Positions 1-8,528 of a stretch of 41,815 nt of DNA are shown one piece after another (the stretch's first letter is position 1; each line of letters begins with the position of its first letter). Location: the NCBI RefSeq assembly GCF_004010055.1, contig NZ_RQVT01000046.1, forward strand, positions 1 through 41,815, written 5' to 3'. The position numbers and the translations under genes are program-made. The notes beneath the pieces are model-generated. The model saw only the letters and a list, made by a program, of their open reading frames with translations. It did not search any database and was not told where the DNA came from. The stretch comes from Psychroflexus aestuariivivens. Lineage in GTDB: Bacteria; Bacteroidota; Bacteroidia; Flavobacteriales; Flavobacteriaceae.

Positions 1-61
1 AACTTCTCGATACTATTTCAATAGCTTCTTATCGAATCTTTTGAAATCACTCGAAGTGACA
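1..61 (+). repeat. Cloverleaf repeat A, copy 1 (right half, cut by window edge)
   Basis: This is the right part of the A repeat described at 2848-2982. It starts at the inner arm TTCTCGATAC and ends with the outer arm CACTCGAAGTGACA. The left half lies outside the window, and the stretch between the two arms differs from the other copies. Confidence 0.75.
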
Positions 62-75
62 AATTTAGATTGAAA

Positions 76-112
76 GATATTAGATTTCAGATGTTAGACT
101 CATGAATTTGAA
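76..112 (+). repeat. Degenerate AT-rich module D, copy 1
   Basis: Short low-complexity module built of TTAGAT/TTTCAGAT words and ending in GACTCATGAATTTGAA. Close relatives occur near 2683-2720, 2810-2838, 3304-3335, 3524-3572, 4952-4997, 5208-5240, 7611-7650, 8066-8105 and 11466-11500, always between genes and in the same orientation. Function unknown. Confidence 0.6.
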
Positions 113-184
113 ACAGAAAATTTGAAATATTATGGCCTACAGCTTAAGATGCATAGCATTAAAACATATTTATGTAGTTTAAAT

Positions 185-1054
185 CTAACTGATCAAGTTC
201 CTGATGTAGGTGTAATATTCTCCTTTTTTGCCTTCAACTTTAACTTGGAGGTCGTTTTTGGTGAGCCAGTTTTGGCGGTAGGCGATTTCTTCCAAACAAG
301 CGATTTTCAAACCTTGGCGTTTTTCAATGGCATGAACAAATTGTGTAGCTTCACTTAAGGCTTCATGGGTGCCAGTATCCAACCAGGCAAAACCACGGCC
401 TAAAAGTTGAATAGCAAGTTTGTCTTCGTCCAGATAGGCTTGGTTGACCGATGTGATTTCTAATTCTCCGCGATGTGATGGCTTTACCATTTTGGCTTTT
501 TGAATCACTTCATTGGTGTAAAAATACAAGCCAACCACTGCATAGTTGGATTTAGGATGTTTGGGTTTTTCTTCTAAAGATTTGACGTTTCGGTTTTCAT
601 CAAATTCAGCCACACCATAACGCTCCGGATCTTTCACATAATACCCAAAAATAGTTGCTTTGCGTTCAGCCTCGAGCTTTTGAACGGCTGCTTTCAAAAT
701 CGGCACAAAACCTTGTCCGTAAAACAAATTATCGCCTAAGACCAAACAGACATCATCATTTCCAATAAAATTTTCACCTATGATAAAAGCTTGTGCCAAA
801 CCATCTGGTGAAGGTTGCACTTCATAAGATAAATTGATGCCATAAGCAGAACCATCGCCCAAAAGTTTTTCAAATAAAGGCAAGTCGTTTGGTGTAGAAA
901 TAATCAGAACATCTTTAATTCCAGCTAACATTAAAGTCGATAAGGGATAATAAATCATAGGTTTATCGTGAACTGGCAACAATTGCTTAGAGACGACTTG
1001 GGTTAATGGATCTAGTCTAGTGCCGCTACCACCGGCAAGGATTATTCCTTTCAT
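185..1054 (-). CDS. rfbA: Glucose-1-phosphate thymidylyltransferase
   Basis: Makes dTDP-glucose from dTTP and glucose-1-phosphate, the first step of dTDP-L-rhamnose and related sugar synthesis for surface polysaccharide; cytosolic. At 289 residues it has the usual family length. The N-terminus carries the nucleotide-binding signature LAGGSGTRL (residues 6-14) followed by SKQLLPV, and [10 protein letters not shown] lies near residue 105, as in RfbA/RmlA enzymes. It follows ugd on the same strand across an 83-base gap that contains a strong hairpin, so the two may be partly uncoupled. No rfbB, rfbC or rfbD lies within the window; they could lie beyond the left edge. The family assignment is firm; which final sugar it serves is not visible. 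Confidence 0.95.
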   Translation of the reverse strand: MKGIILAGGSGTRLDPLTQVVSKQLLPVHDKPMIYYPLSTLMLAGIKDVLIISTPNDLPLFEKLLGDGSAYGINLSYEVQPSPDGLAQAFIIGENFIGNDDVCLVLGDNLFYGQGFVPILKAAVQKLEAERKATIFGYYVKDPERYGVAEFDENRNVKSLEEKPKHPKSNYAVVGLYFYTNEVIQKAKMVKPSHRGELEITSVNQAYLDEDKLAIQLLGRGFAWLDTGTHEALSEATQFVHAIEKRQGLKIACLEEIAYRQNWLTKNDLQVKVEGKKGEYYTYIRNLIS

Positions 1055-1095
1055 TATAATTGATTTTTTTGGTTATGGGTTTTCTATTTAAATAC

Positions 1096-1129
1096 AAAGG
1101 CGTTTTCATTTAGACTTGAAAACGCCTTT
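1096..1129 (-). terminator. Hairpin between ugd and rfbA
   Basis: A perfect 13-bp stem (AAAGGCGTTTTCA / TGAAAACGCCTTT) with an 8-base loop, only 8 bases after the ugd stop. The arm is followed on the minus strand by an AT-rich but not purely T run, so it may be a partial terminator or a processing and stability hairpin between ugd and rfbA. Confidence 0.6.
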
Positions 1130-1137
1130 TATACTTT

Positions 1138-2538
1138 TTAATTTCCTATAATATTTATTTTGAAACCGATCTCTTCCATTTTCAACTGATCAAGAATGCG
1201 TCGACCATCAAACACAAAGGCTGGTTTGTACATTTTTTCGTAAATGTCTGCCCAATCTAAAGTTTTGAATTCATCCCATTCCGTCATTACAGCGATAGCA
1301 TGTGCGTTATGGCAGGCTTCTTTCGCTGAACTGACGACTTTCACGCGTCTGCGAATTTCTTCAGAACTATGATGTCCTAGGTATTCCAAATCTGCATAAA
1401 TCTGTTCCGTTTTGACTTTTGGATCATAAACAATGATGTCTGCCTGTTCATTCAACAAATGATCTGACACATAAATCGCAGCAGATTCGCGGGTGTCATT
1501 CGTGTCTTTTTTGAAGGCCCAGCCCAACATTGCAATTTGCTTACCAGAAACTGTGTTGTATAGCGTTTTGACAATGTTTTTGGCAAATCGACGTTTTTGG
1601 TGATCGTTAAGTATAATGACTTGCTCCCAGTAATCAGCAACTTCTTCCAATCCCAAAGTTTTGGCTATATAGACCAAGTTTAGAATATCTTTTTGAAAGC
1701 AAGAGCCACCAAAGCCTACCGATGACTTTAAAAATTTAGAACCAATTCTGGAATCCATACCTATGGCACGCGCCACTTCATCAACATTAGCGCCTGTTCT
1801 TTCACAAACTTCACTCATCGCATTGATACTAGAAATTCGTTGTGCTAAAAAGGCATTGGCCGTCAATTTTGACAATTCTGAAGACCATACGTTAGTGGTT
1901 AAAATTTGTGCTTCCGGCACCCAGTGTGCATAAACATCAACCAGAGCTTTCATCGCTGCTTGACCTTTATCTGTATCTATATCTCCTCCAATCAAAATAC
2001 GATCAGGATCCAACAAATCATCAATAGCGGTTCCTTCGGCTAAAAATTCTGGATTTGACAAAATCTGAAAATCGACATCATTACCCGTGTTATGAAGAAT
2101 ATCCTGTAAGGCTTCAGCTGTTCTTACTGGTAAGGTTGACTTTTCTACTACAATTTTATCGTCTTTAGCTACACGAGCAATTTGACGAGCACAAAGTTCA
2201 ATAAATTTTAAATCCGCAGCCATACCTTTGCCCATTCCATAAGTTTTGGTTGGCGTATTGACAGAAATAAAAATCATATCGGCTTCATCGATAGCCTCCT
2301 CAACTTTAGTTGAAAAAAATAAATTCTTACCCCTAGTTTCTGCCACTATATCAGACAGTCCAGGTTCATAAATTGGGATGTTTTCCACATTCGGGTCGTT
2401 CCATGCAGCCACACGTTCAGCATTGATATCGACGACATGCACCTTGATTTCCGGACATTTTTGGGCAATCACTGCCATGGTTGGTCCACCGACATAACCT
2501 GCGCCAATACAGCAAATATTTTTAATTGATTTCGTCAT
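1138..2538 (-). CDS. ugd: UDP-glucose 6-dehydrogenase
   Basis: NAD-dependent four-electron oxidation of UDP-glucose to UDP-glucuronate, a precursor of acidic surface polysaccharides; cytosolic. The Rossmann motif GAGYVGGPT is at residues 12-20, the middle region carries [11 protein letters not shown], and the catalytic cysteine is Cys280 in [10 protein letters not shown]. The 466 residues and the INA-rich NAD region match the animal-like UGDH subgroup more than the short E. coli form. It reads towards rfbA, consistent with a sugar-nucleotide locus that continues past the left edge. The start at the ATG before [11 protein letters not shown] leaves almost nothing before the nucleotide-binding strand, as expected. 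Confidence 0.95.
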   Translation of the reverse strand: MTKSIKNICCIGAGYVGGPTMAVIAQKCPEIKVHVVDINAERVAAWNDPNVENIPIYEPGLSDIVAETRGKNLFFSTKVEEAIDEADMIFISVNTPTKTYGMGKGMAADLKFIELCARQIARVAKDDKIVVEKSTLPVRTAEALQDILHNTGNDVDFQILSNPEFLAEGTAIDDLLDPDRILIGGDIDTDKGQAAMKALVDVYAHWVPEAQILTTNVWSSELSKLTANAFLAQRISSINAMSEVCERTGANVDEVARAIGMDSRIGSKFLKSSVGFGGSCFQKDILNLVYIAKTLGLEEVADYWEQVIILNDHQKRRFAKNIVKTLYNTVSGKQIAMLGWAFKKDTNDTRESAAIYVSDHLLNEQADIIVYDPKVKTEQIYADLEYLGHHSSEEIRRRVKVVSSAKEACHNAHAIAVMTEWDEFKTLDWADIYEKMYKPAFVFDGRRILDQLKMEEIGFKINIIGN

Positions 2539-2847
2539 TGTACTTGATTATGATGTCATTAATTGATAATAGACTTTATGTTTATAATTTCTAAGTTATT
2601 GTCATTGAAAAGTTCTAGGCGAATTTATAAGAAAACTTTAAAAAAACAAGGCTACGAAATTAGATATTTTTTCTAGATTATTAGATATTAGATTTCAGAT
2701 TTGAGACTCATATATTTGAAGTTGTTGGCTTTTTTCATTTAGCTTAAAGTTTATTGCATAAAGCTTATAGCTGAAGAGAGGGAGATTTGGGGAGAGTGAG
2801 AGATCTTAGATTTAAGATGTTAGACTCATAAATTTGACATATCCTAC

Positions 2848-2982
2848 TGTCAGTTCGAGTGTTTATTACGGCTGGCAAGGATGTAATAGATGTATCGAGA
2901 ACTATTCATGATTTAGTTAGAATAACTTCTCGATACTATTTCCCTGCTGCTGATTGCATCAGTAAAATCACTCGAAGTGACA
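2848..2982 (+). repeat. Cloverleaf repeat A, copy 2 (short form)
   Basis: Best preserved short copy. The outer arms are TGTCAGTTCGAGTG (2848-2861) and CACTCGAAGTGACA (2969-2982), complementary at 13 of 14 positions. Inside lie three further helices: TTATTAC/GTAATAG (2863-2869 with 2883-2889), GTATCGAGAA/TTCTCGATAC (2892-2901 with 2927-2936) and CTGAT/ATCAG (2950-2954 with 2958-2962). Together they make a cloverleaf-like or cruciform fold. Related intergenic elements with TTCGAGTG and TATCGAGAAC words are known from Bacteroidota genomes; what maintains them here is unknown. Confidence 0.8.
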
Positions 2983-3054
2983 TTTTAGCTAATAGATTTG
3001 ACGTTTCTAGGTTTTTAAATAAAACTGATGATTTGTTAAGAAAAACAGCATTAT

Positions 3055-3300
3055 CTTTTTTAGCTCACCCTCGTTTCTATTGTTTTAAGTGTTCGTGAAT
3101 CTCCTAAAGTCGATTTGTCATCGCCCAAAAAAGAAACAAACCCCGAAGCGTCGGGGCTAGGCCGATTTTATAATACTGGAAATACTAAAAACAAGTCTGC
3201 CTCCTGCTATTCCAGCAACCGTAAACTACTGCTTCCATCGCCAGCCTGTCGCAGTCTTGTTTTTGCATTTCAGGCGCATTTTAAAAGTAAGCCGGTTTTA
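3055..3300 (+). repeat. Long intergenic repeat C, copy 1
   Basis: One of three related stretches of about 245-290 bp (others at 7774-8064 and 11188-11462). It starts near TTAGCTCACCCTCG, passes a GC-rich mini-hairpin (CCCCGA-AGCG-TCGGGG at 3141-3156), then has a well conserved core running from ACTGGAAAT past CTGCTTCCATCGCC, and ends near AAGTAAGCCGGTTTT. No open frame is shared by all copies, so it is a non-coding repeat or a decayed element. Confidence 0.75.
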
Positions 3301-3343
3301 TTAGATGCTTAGATGTTAGACTCACAAATTTGAAATATCCTGC

Positions 3344-3505
3344 TGTCAGTTCGAGCCTGCCCGACAAGGTCATTCAGGTGGGTGTTTAGTACGACCAGCA
3401 AGGGCGTAATAAATGTATCGAGAACTATTCGTGATTTAGTTAGAATAACTTCTCGATACAATTTTCCAATTCACTAGCGTTCATTGAAAATCACTCGAAG
3501 TGACA
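3344..3505 (+). repeat. Cloverleaf repeat A, copy 3 (long form)
   Basis: Same outer and inner arms as copy 2, but with an extra segment after the left outer arm that contains CCTGCCCGAC and later CAGG and can form a small additional hairpin. The segment just before the right outer arm differs from the other copies. Confidence 0.75.
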
Positions 3506-3670
3506 AATTTAGATTGGGAGATTTTAGATGTCAGATCTTAGACTCAAAAATCTAAAATGAAAAATTTGAAATAGAAAATTTGAAATATTCAAGCTTACAG
3601 CCTACTGCCTATCGCTTAAAGCTAAAAAGATTAAGACTGTTAATAATAAATTGTTATGTCTTTATGCTTT

Positions 3671-4753
3671 TTAATTTTCTAAAATGTTCATCAACTTTTG
3701 ATTTAGGTATAGTTTTTCTTTACCAACTCTTACTGATTTCAAAAAGCCTTTTTCTTCTAACGCCATCAAGTAGTTCCCAACTGTTTTTGGTGTTCCTAAG
3801 CCAACATCTATTAGGTTTTGTCTTTTTGTGTAAGGAAGCTTGAAAATGACTTCAACTAAATCTTTGGAATATATTTTTGGAAGTTTTTCTTTTATTTCTT
3901 GTCCGATTACCTCCATCAATTGAATAATTGATTCAAGTCTATCTAAGCCTTTAATTGCTGTTTCCTCTACCATGTCTAGCATGTAAATAATGAATACGGA
4001 CCAATCATTTTTTTCAGTAACTGCTCTTAAACCTTTGTAATATTGGTCTTTATGTTTGATGATGTATTCACTTAGAAATAGGGCAGGAATATCCAGAAGC
4101 TCTTCTAATTTTAATTGAAGCAAAAGTAGAATCCGACCTGTTCTTCCATTACCATCTAAAAATGGATGAATGGCTTCAAATTGGTAATGTGATATTGCCA
4201 TTTTGATTAAAGGGTCGATTGTATCATTATTATTTATGAAGGTTTCAAGATTGGCCATTTTTTCTCGAATGACGTCTTCACCTGAAGGAGGTGTGTATAT
4301 TATTTCTCCATTTGTATTCGATAGTGTTGTTCCGGGCGTTATTCTTATTCCAGCTGTATTTTGTTTAATACATTGAACAATCTCGATACATAAATTAGTG
4401 GTGATAAAAGGTTTTTTTTTAAGGCTCTTAAAGCCAAGCCAAATAGCTTCTTTGTAGCTGATTACTTCTTTAGTTGCAGGGTTGTCGAATTTTTTATCCG
4501 CAACAACTGCTCGGTATAAATCGTCATTTGTTGTAATGATGTTCTCAATTTCAGAACTTGCCTTTGCCTCTTGTAAATGAATGGTGTCAAGAAACAAGCT
4601 AGGATTCGGTAGGTTTCTTATTGCTCCATTTAATTGAGCTAATGCTCTACTCGCTTTAATTGTTTTTGTTAAGATTTCTTTTGTTTCCAAGTCTGCTTTG
4701 GGTGGAAGTAGAGGAAGATTATTAAAGGGTTTGGATTTATCGAAGTTATTCAT
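3671..4753 (-). CDS. Fic family AMP-transferase, class II, with C-terminal winged helix
   Basis: Fic proteins transfer AMP (or another phosphate-linked group) from a nucleotide to target hydroxyl groups. The catalytic motif HPFLDGNGRTGR begins at His196, fully canonical. The N-terminal Fic_N part contains SSEIEN (Ser66, Glu70, Asn71), matching the inhibitory (S/T)xxxE(G/N) motif placed before the Fic core as in class II proteins; its glutamate normally blocks ATP gamma-phosphate binding. The last 70 or so residues (GTPKTVGNYLMALEEKGFL) look like a winged helix-turn-helix. At 360 residues the gene appears intact. It stands alone, with no antitoxin-like partner. Three GTAAA/TTTAC palindromes lie just upstream, suggesting self-repression through the winged helix (inference). 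Confidence 0.92.
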   Translation of the reverse strand: MNNFDKSKPFNNLPLLPPKADLETKEILTKTIKASRALAQLNGAIRNLPNPSLFLDTIHLQEAKASSEIENIITTNDDLYRAVVADKKFDNPATKEVISYKEAIWLGFKSLKKKPFITTNLCIEIVQCIKQNTAGIRITPGTTLSNTNGEIIYTPPSGEDVIREKMANLETFINNNDTIDPLIKMAISHYQFEAIHPFLDGNGRTGRILLLLQLKLEELLDIPALFLSEYIIKHKDQYYKGLRAVTEKNDWSVFIIYMLDMVEETAIKGLDRLESIIQLMEVIGQEIKEKLPKIYSKDLVEVIFKLPYTKRQNLIDVGLGTPKTVGNYLMALEEKGFLKSVRVGKEKLYLNQKLMNILEN

Positions 4754-4760
4754 AAACGAG

Positions 4761-4773
4761 TGTAAATTTTACA
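4761..4773. promoter_or_regulatory. Operator-like palindrome 1 upstream of Fic gene
   Basis: TGTAAATTTTACA, a perfect 6-1-6 dyad centred at 4767, ending 7 bases before the Fic start codon. It shares the GTAAA-N-TTTAC core with the two dyads further upstream. Confidence 0.55.
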
Positions 4774-4799
4774 TCTGTGTATTAATCAAGGGTAAAAAT

Positions 4800-4814
4800 A
4801 AGTAAAATTTACTT
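4800..4814. promoter_or_regulatory. Operator-like palindrome 2 upstream of Fic gene
   Basis: AAGTAAAATTTACTT, a perfect 7-1-7 dyad centred at 4807, 40 bases from the centre of palindrome 1. Confidence 0.55.
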
Positions 4815-4831
4815 CTATCGGGTTGTAAAAG

Positions 4832-4842
4832 GTAAATTTTAC
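4832..4842. promoter_or_regulatory. Operator-like palindrome 3 upstream of Fic gene
   Basis: GTAAATTTTAC, a perfect 5-1-5 dyad centred at 4837, 30 bases from the centre of palindrome 2. The 40 and 30 base spacings are near whole numbers of helical turns, as expected for cooperating dimers. Confidence 0.5.
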
Positions 4843-5095
4843 TCTTGTTTTATCGCATGAGGCACAAATTGCAATATATCTCAAGGCTGTAATTACATTT
4901 GGCTTACTTGTTTATAGCTTATTGCTGAAGATGAGGAGATTGAGAAAGAGGAGATATTAGATATTAGATTTCAGATATTAGACTAATAAATTTGAAATAT
5001 TTTGGCTTATAGCCTACTGCCTATAGCTTAAAGCTAAGGATTGGGAGATTTGGTGAGGGGGGAGATTGGTGAATTTCAGGTTACAGGTTGTTGAG

Positions 5096-5206
5096 ATTCC
5101 GCATAAATTTCTTAGGGGATTTTGCGGAATGATAGTTTGTTGTGAATGACTCGTGGTTCTTGTGTCCTGTGTCCTGTCTCCTGTTTCTAGGTTCTTTTCT
5201 CCAAAC
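5096..5206 (+). repeat. Hairpin repeat B, copy 1
   Basis: Begins with an inverted repeat ATTCCGCA ... TGCGGAAT (5096-5130) whose stem extends through AAATTTC, then a shared tail with words such as GACTCGTGGTTCTTGTGTCC and CTGTTTCTAGGTTC. Other copies are at 8529, 11064 and, weaker, 11598. Confidence 0.75.
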
Positions 5207-5263
5207 TGTTGATTTCAGATGTCAGACTCATGAATTTGAAATGAAAAATTTGACATATCCTAC

Positions 5264-5398
5264 TGTCAGTTCGAGTGTTTATTACGGCCGGCAAGGACAT
5301 AATAGATGTATCGAGAACTATTTATGTTTGAATTACAAAGACTTCTCGATACCATTTCCCTGCTGCTAACCGCATTAGTAAAATCACTTGAAGTGACA
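5264..5398 (+). repeat. Cloverleaf repeat A, copy 4 (short form)
   Basis: 135 bp, same length as copy 2. The small fourth helix reads CTAA/TTAG here against CTGA/TCAG in copy 2, a compensatory pair change. The right outer arm is CACTTGAAGTGACA, with one change. Confidence 0.8.
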
Positions 5399-5539
5399 TT
5401 GAGATACTCAAATTTAAAATGAAAAATATGAAATATCGTGAAACTTAAAAATGTATCGAGAACAAGTTATGCTTTCTTCTCTCTACTCTGGATTGAAATG
5501 CAAATTAGCCGACTGCTAAATTCGTGTACTACAAAAAAT

Positions 5540-6550
5540 ATGTTTAATTTTAGAAAAAAAATCATGTTGAGCCGATATATCCTCTTTCTAGTTTGTTTCA
5601 TAAATATGGGTTTATGGGCTCAAAAGCCAGGAAATTCAGACGCGTTTGCACATACATTCTCAATTCTAGCTCGTGATTCTGAAACTGGTCAAATGGCTGT
5701 GGGCGTCCAAAGTCATTGGTTTTCCGTGGGAACTGTTGTACCCTGGGGACAGTCTGGCGTAGGCGTAGTGGCAACACAATCTTTTGTCAATGAAGCTTAT
5801 GGCTATGAAGGCCTGAAACTCATGTCCAAGAACATGTCACCAGCCAAAGTTTTGGAACAATTGCGCAACAAGGACGAAGGCCAAGTATTCAGGCAAGTCG
5901 CTATGATGTCTAATAATGGAGAAATTGCAGCCTTCACTGGCAACAAATGCGTGCAAGATGCCAGGCATATCATAGGTGAAAATTATTCTATTCAAGCCAA
6001 TATGATGGTCAGTGAAAATGTGGTTTATAATATGCGTCAGGCTTTTGAAGAACATTCCGATTTAGCCTTGGCAGAACGCGTCGTCAAAGCCTTGGAAGCC
6101 GGACAAGCAGCTGGCGGAGACATTCGCGGTAAGCAATCTGCTGCATTGATTGTGGTTGATTCTAAACCTAGTGAATTGCCGTGGAATGATAAGTTGGTGG
6201 ATTTACGGGTAGATGATCACAACCAACCGATTCAGGAGTTATCACGTTTACTAAACGTCCATCGTGCCTATGAATATATGGCAAAGGGTGATTTAGCCAT
6301 GGAAGAAGGCAATGCAGAATCCGCTTTAGAGGCTTATCATCAGGCTGAAAAATTATTGCCAAATCAAGATGAAATTCAATTTTGGAAAGCGGTAGCTTTA
6401 GTCAATGCCAAACAGGTCAAAAACTCGATTCCAGTTTTTGAACGTTTATTTAAAAAGGATAAAAAATGGCAAGAGCTCTTAAAGCGACTTCCAGCATCTG
6501 AATTAATCGCTATTGACCAACCCGCACTAGATTATCTTTTAAAACTTTAA
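5540..6550 (+). CDS. Exported DUF1028 family protein with TPR-like C-terminus
   Basis: DUF1028 proteins share the Ntn-hydrolase fold; their substrate is not established. The domain starts at AHTFSILARDSETGQMAVGVQS and continues through VGVVATQSFVN, all typical. The last 90 or so residues (AYEYMAKGDLAMEEGNAESALEAYHQ onward, in pieces) look like one or two TPR repeats. An N-terminal signal peptide ending at GLWAQ predicts export. The open frame extends upstream to 5438, but that part crosses a repeat remnant, so I prefer the ATG at 5540; the ATG at 5564 (MLSRYILFL) is equally possible. Only two bases separate it from the next gene, another Ntn-fold hydrolase, so they form an operon. Confidence 0.82.
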   Translation: MFNFRKKIMLSRYILFLVCFINMGLWAQKPGNSDAFAHTFSILARDSETGQMAVGVQSHWFSVGTVVPWGQSGVGVVATQSFVNEAYGYEGLKLMSKNMSPAKVLEQLRNKDEGQVFRQVAMMSNNGEIAAFTGNKCVQDARHIIGENYSIQANMMVSENVVYNMRQAFEEHSDLALAERVVKALEAGQAAGGDIRGKQSAALIVVDSKPSELPWNDKLVDLRVDDHNQPIQELSRLLNVHRAYEYMAKGDLAMEEGNAESALEAYHQAEKLLPNQDEIQFWKAVALVNAKQVKNSIPVFERLFKKDKKWQELLKRLPASELIAIDQPALDYLLKL

Positions 6551-6552
6551 CT

Positions 6553-7593
6553 ATGAAAAAAATTATATTACTTATCAGTCTATGTCTTTTAGCTGCATGC
6601 CACGACAGTCCAAAAATAAGTAAAGGCAAACCTAAAGTTAAATCTGCCAAATACGGCATTGTAATTCATGGTGGAGCGGGTTACATTACCAAATCAGGAC
6701 TCTCAGATTCTCTTCAAGAGGCTTATCATCAGAAATTAGAAGAAGCCATTAAACGCGGTCATCTTGTTTTAGAAAACGGTGGCACAGCGATGGAAGCTGT
6801 TCAAAAAAGTATTAATATTTTAGAAAATTCGCCTTTATTCAATGCTGGTAAAGGCGGTGTACTGAATGCGAATGGTGAAGTAGAAATGGATGCTTCTATC
6901 ATGAATGGGGAAAACAAAAATGCTGGTGCAGTCGCAGGCGTTCAACGCATCAAAAACCCGATTAATCTGGCTAGAGATATTATGATTAACTCACCACACG
7001 TCATGCTTAGCGGGACTGGTGCAGAAGCCTTTGCCATAGATCAGGGTTACGATTTGTTGGACAAATCATATTTTATTACCGCTAAAAGTCAGCGTGCCTT
7101 GGAAGCCGTTCAAAAAAGACAATCTTCTAAAATTTCTAAGGTTGATGCGACTTTTATTCAAAATAGAAAGTTTGGCACAGTAGGTTGTGTGGCTTTGGAT
7201 CAGGATGGTAATTTGGCTGCAGGCACGTCTACGGGCGGTATGACCAACAAAAAATGGGGACGCATCGGCGATTCACCTGTCATCGGTGCAGGCACTTATG
7301 CCAATAATGAAACCTGCGCCATTTCTGCCACTGGTCATGGTGAATATTTTATCAGAAATGTGGTAGCTTACGATATTTCAGCAATGATGGCGTACAAAGG
7401 CATTTCTTTGAAACAAGCTGCTCAACAGGTCATTCAGAAAAAATTAGCTGCTTTGGGCGGTGAAGGTGGCATCATTGGCATTGATCAAAAAGGAAATATG
7501 GTTGCTGAATTTAACACTCCCGGCATGTTCCGCGCTCAAATGAATTCGAAATCTGAAATTAAGATTGAAATGTTTGGAAAAGGTGTGGATTGA
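6553..7593 (+). CDS. Isoaspartyl peptidase / plant-type L-asparaginase, lipoprotein
   Basis: Hydrolyses L-asparagine and/or beta-aspartyl dipeptides. It is made as a precursor that cuts itself before the nucleophile threonine. That residue is visible as Thr209 in KFGTVGCVALD, followed by the conserved AAGTSTGGMTNK and GAGTYANNETCAISATGHGE segments (substrate-binding loops). The N-terminus IHGGAGYI is canonical. The first 16 residues form a lipoprotein signal with lipobox LAAC (Cys16), so the enzyme is probably anchored in the periplasm or at the outer membrane, while E. coli IaaA lacks such a signal. It sits in a two-gene operon behind the DUF1028 gene, suggesting work on damaged or exported peptides (inference). 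Confidence 0.92.
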   Translation: MKKIILLISLCLLAACHDSPKISKGKPKVKSAKYGIVIHGGAGYITKSGLSDSLQEAYHQKLEEAIKRGHLVLENGGTAMEAVQKSINILENSPLFNAGKGGVLNANGEVEMDASIMNGENKNAGAVAGVQRIKNPINLARDIMINSPHVMLSGTGAEAFAIDQGYDLLDKSYFITAKSQRALEAVQKRQSSKISKVDATFIQNRKFGTVGCVALDQDGNLAAGTSTGGMTNKKWGRIGDSPVIGAGTYANNETCAISATGHGEYFIRNVVAYDISAMMAYKGISLKQAAQQVIQKKLAALGGEGGIIGIDQKGNMVAEFNTPGMFRAQMNSKSEIKIEMFGKGVD

Positions 7594-7773
7594 AGCTGGT
7601 TTCTTTAGATGCTTAGATATTATATTTTAGATGTTAGAACCCTGTATTTGAAGCTATTGGCTATTGGCGGTTGGCTGGAGATTTGGTGATTAATAATCTG
7701 AGGTTTAGAATTTTAGGTTTTAGATTAACTGATGTTTTCGGAAGAAAAACTTTCTTCTTCAAATATACATTCT

Positions 7774-8064
7774 ATTCTTTTTTAGCTCAGCCTTGTTTTT
7801 GTTTAAGTGTTCGTGAATCTCATGAAGTCAATCTCTATTGATAAAGGCTTTTCCATTCTTTTTTCCATTGATGAAATCCCGAGGGGTCGGGAGAATCAAA
7901 CCCCGAAGCGTCGGGGCTAGGCAAATTTTAAAATACTGGAAATGCTAAAAACAAGTCTGCCTCATGCTATTCCAGCAATCGTAAACTACTGCTTCCATCG
8001 CCAGCCTGCCGCAGCCTTGTTTTTGCCTTTCAGGCGTATTTCAAAAGTAAGCCAGTTTTCTTTA
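7774..8064 (+). repeat. Long intergenic repeat C, copy 2
   Basis: The longest C copy. Beside the hairpin CCCCGA-AGCG-TCGGGG (7901-7916) it has a second one of the same design, TCCCGA-GGGG-TCGGGA (7877-7892). The core from ACTGGAAAT to AAGTAAGCCAGTTTT matches copy 1 closely. Confidence 0.75.
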
Positions 8065-8224
8065 GATTGGTAAATGTTAGATTTCAGATACAAGACTTTT
8101 AAATTTTAAGCTGTTGGCTTTTTGCATTTGGCTTACTTGTTTAGAGCTGGAGATAGGAAGATTTGGTGAGGGGGAGATTGGGGTTTTTAAATTTTGAATT
8201 TTGAATTTCTGGTTTCCGATTGGC

Positions 8225-8410
8225 TGTCAGTTCGAGCCTGCCCGACAAGTTCATTCAGGCGAGTGTTTATTACGACCGGCAAGGGCGTGATAAATGTACT
8301 TCGACTATGCTCAGTAGAGCTATCGAGAACTTTTTATATTTGAGTTACAATGGCTTCTCGATACAATTTTCCTGCTGCTGACCGCATCCGTAAAATCACT
8401 CGAAGTGACA
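8225..8410 (+). repeat. Cloverleaf repeat A, copy 5 (long form with insertion)
   Basis: Long-form copy with outer arms at 8225 and ending 8410. The second helix is well formed: TTTATTACG (8266-8274) with CGTGATAAA (8286-8294). A 24-base insertion (8298-8321) containing ACTTCGACTATGCTCAGTAG splits the start of the inner arm. That word resembles TTCGACTnnGCTCAGT motifs common in other Bacteroidota intergenic repeats. Confidence 0.78.
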
Positions 8411-8528
8411 TTTATTTCACTAGAAATATTCAAGCTTAAAGCCTATTGCCTATTGCCGGAGATTTGGTGAGCGGGAGATATTAGATTTTAGATATCAGTT
8501 TTTTAATTTCAGGTTACAGGTTGTTGAG

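Larger units (their letters stand above)
2539..3670. other. Gene-free stretch filled with repeats
   Basis: About 1.1 kb without a credible gene. It holds D modules, two A repeats (2848-2982 and 3344-3505) and one C repeat (3055-3300). Short open frames at 2859-3098 and 3115-3312 lie wholly inside the repeats and resemble no protein I know. Confidence 0.8.
4754..5539. other. Gene-free stretch: Fic promoter region, then repeats
   Basis: Bases 4754-4860 are the apparent promoter region of the Fic gene with three palindromes. From about 4950 come the D, B and A repeats. A lone word shared with the inner arm of repeat A (TATCGAGAAC near 5454) lies just before the DUF1028 gene. No coding potential seen. 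Confidence 0.75.

Noticed and set aside
2859-3312. Open frames of 65-79 codons between ugd and the Fic gene
   Set aside because: They lie inside repeats A and C, are not preserved as frames in the other copies and have no recognisable protein features.
3335-3370. GTTCGAGCCTGCCC in repeat A resembles a tRNA T arm
   Set aside because: There is no acceptor stem, D arm or CCA-compatible end around it. The word belongs to the outer arm of repeat A and recurs in other copies.
5438-5539. Upstream extension of the DUF1028 gene from a GTG start
   Set aside because: The extension covers a word of repeat A (TATCGAGAAC), would place some 40 residues before the signal peptide, and two better ATG starts follow.
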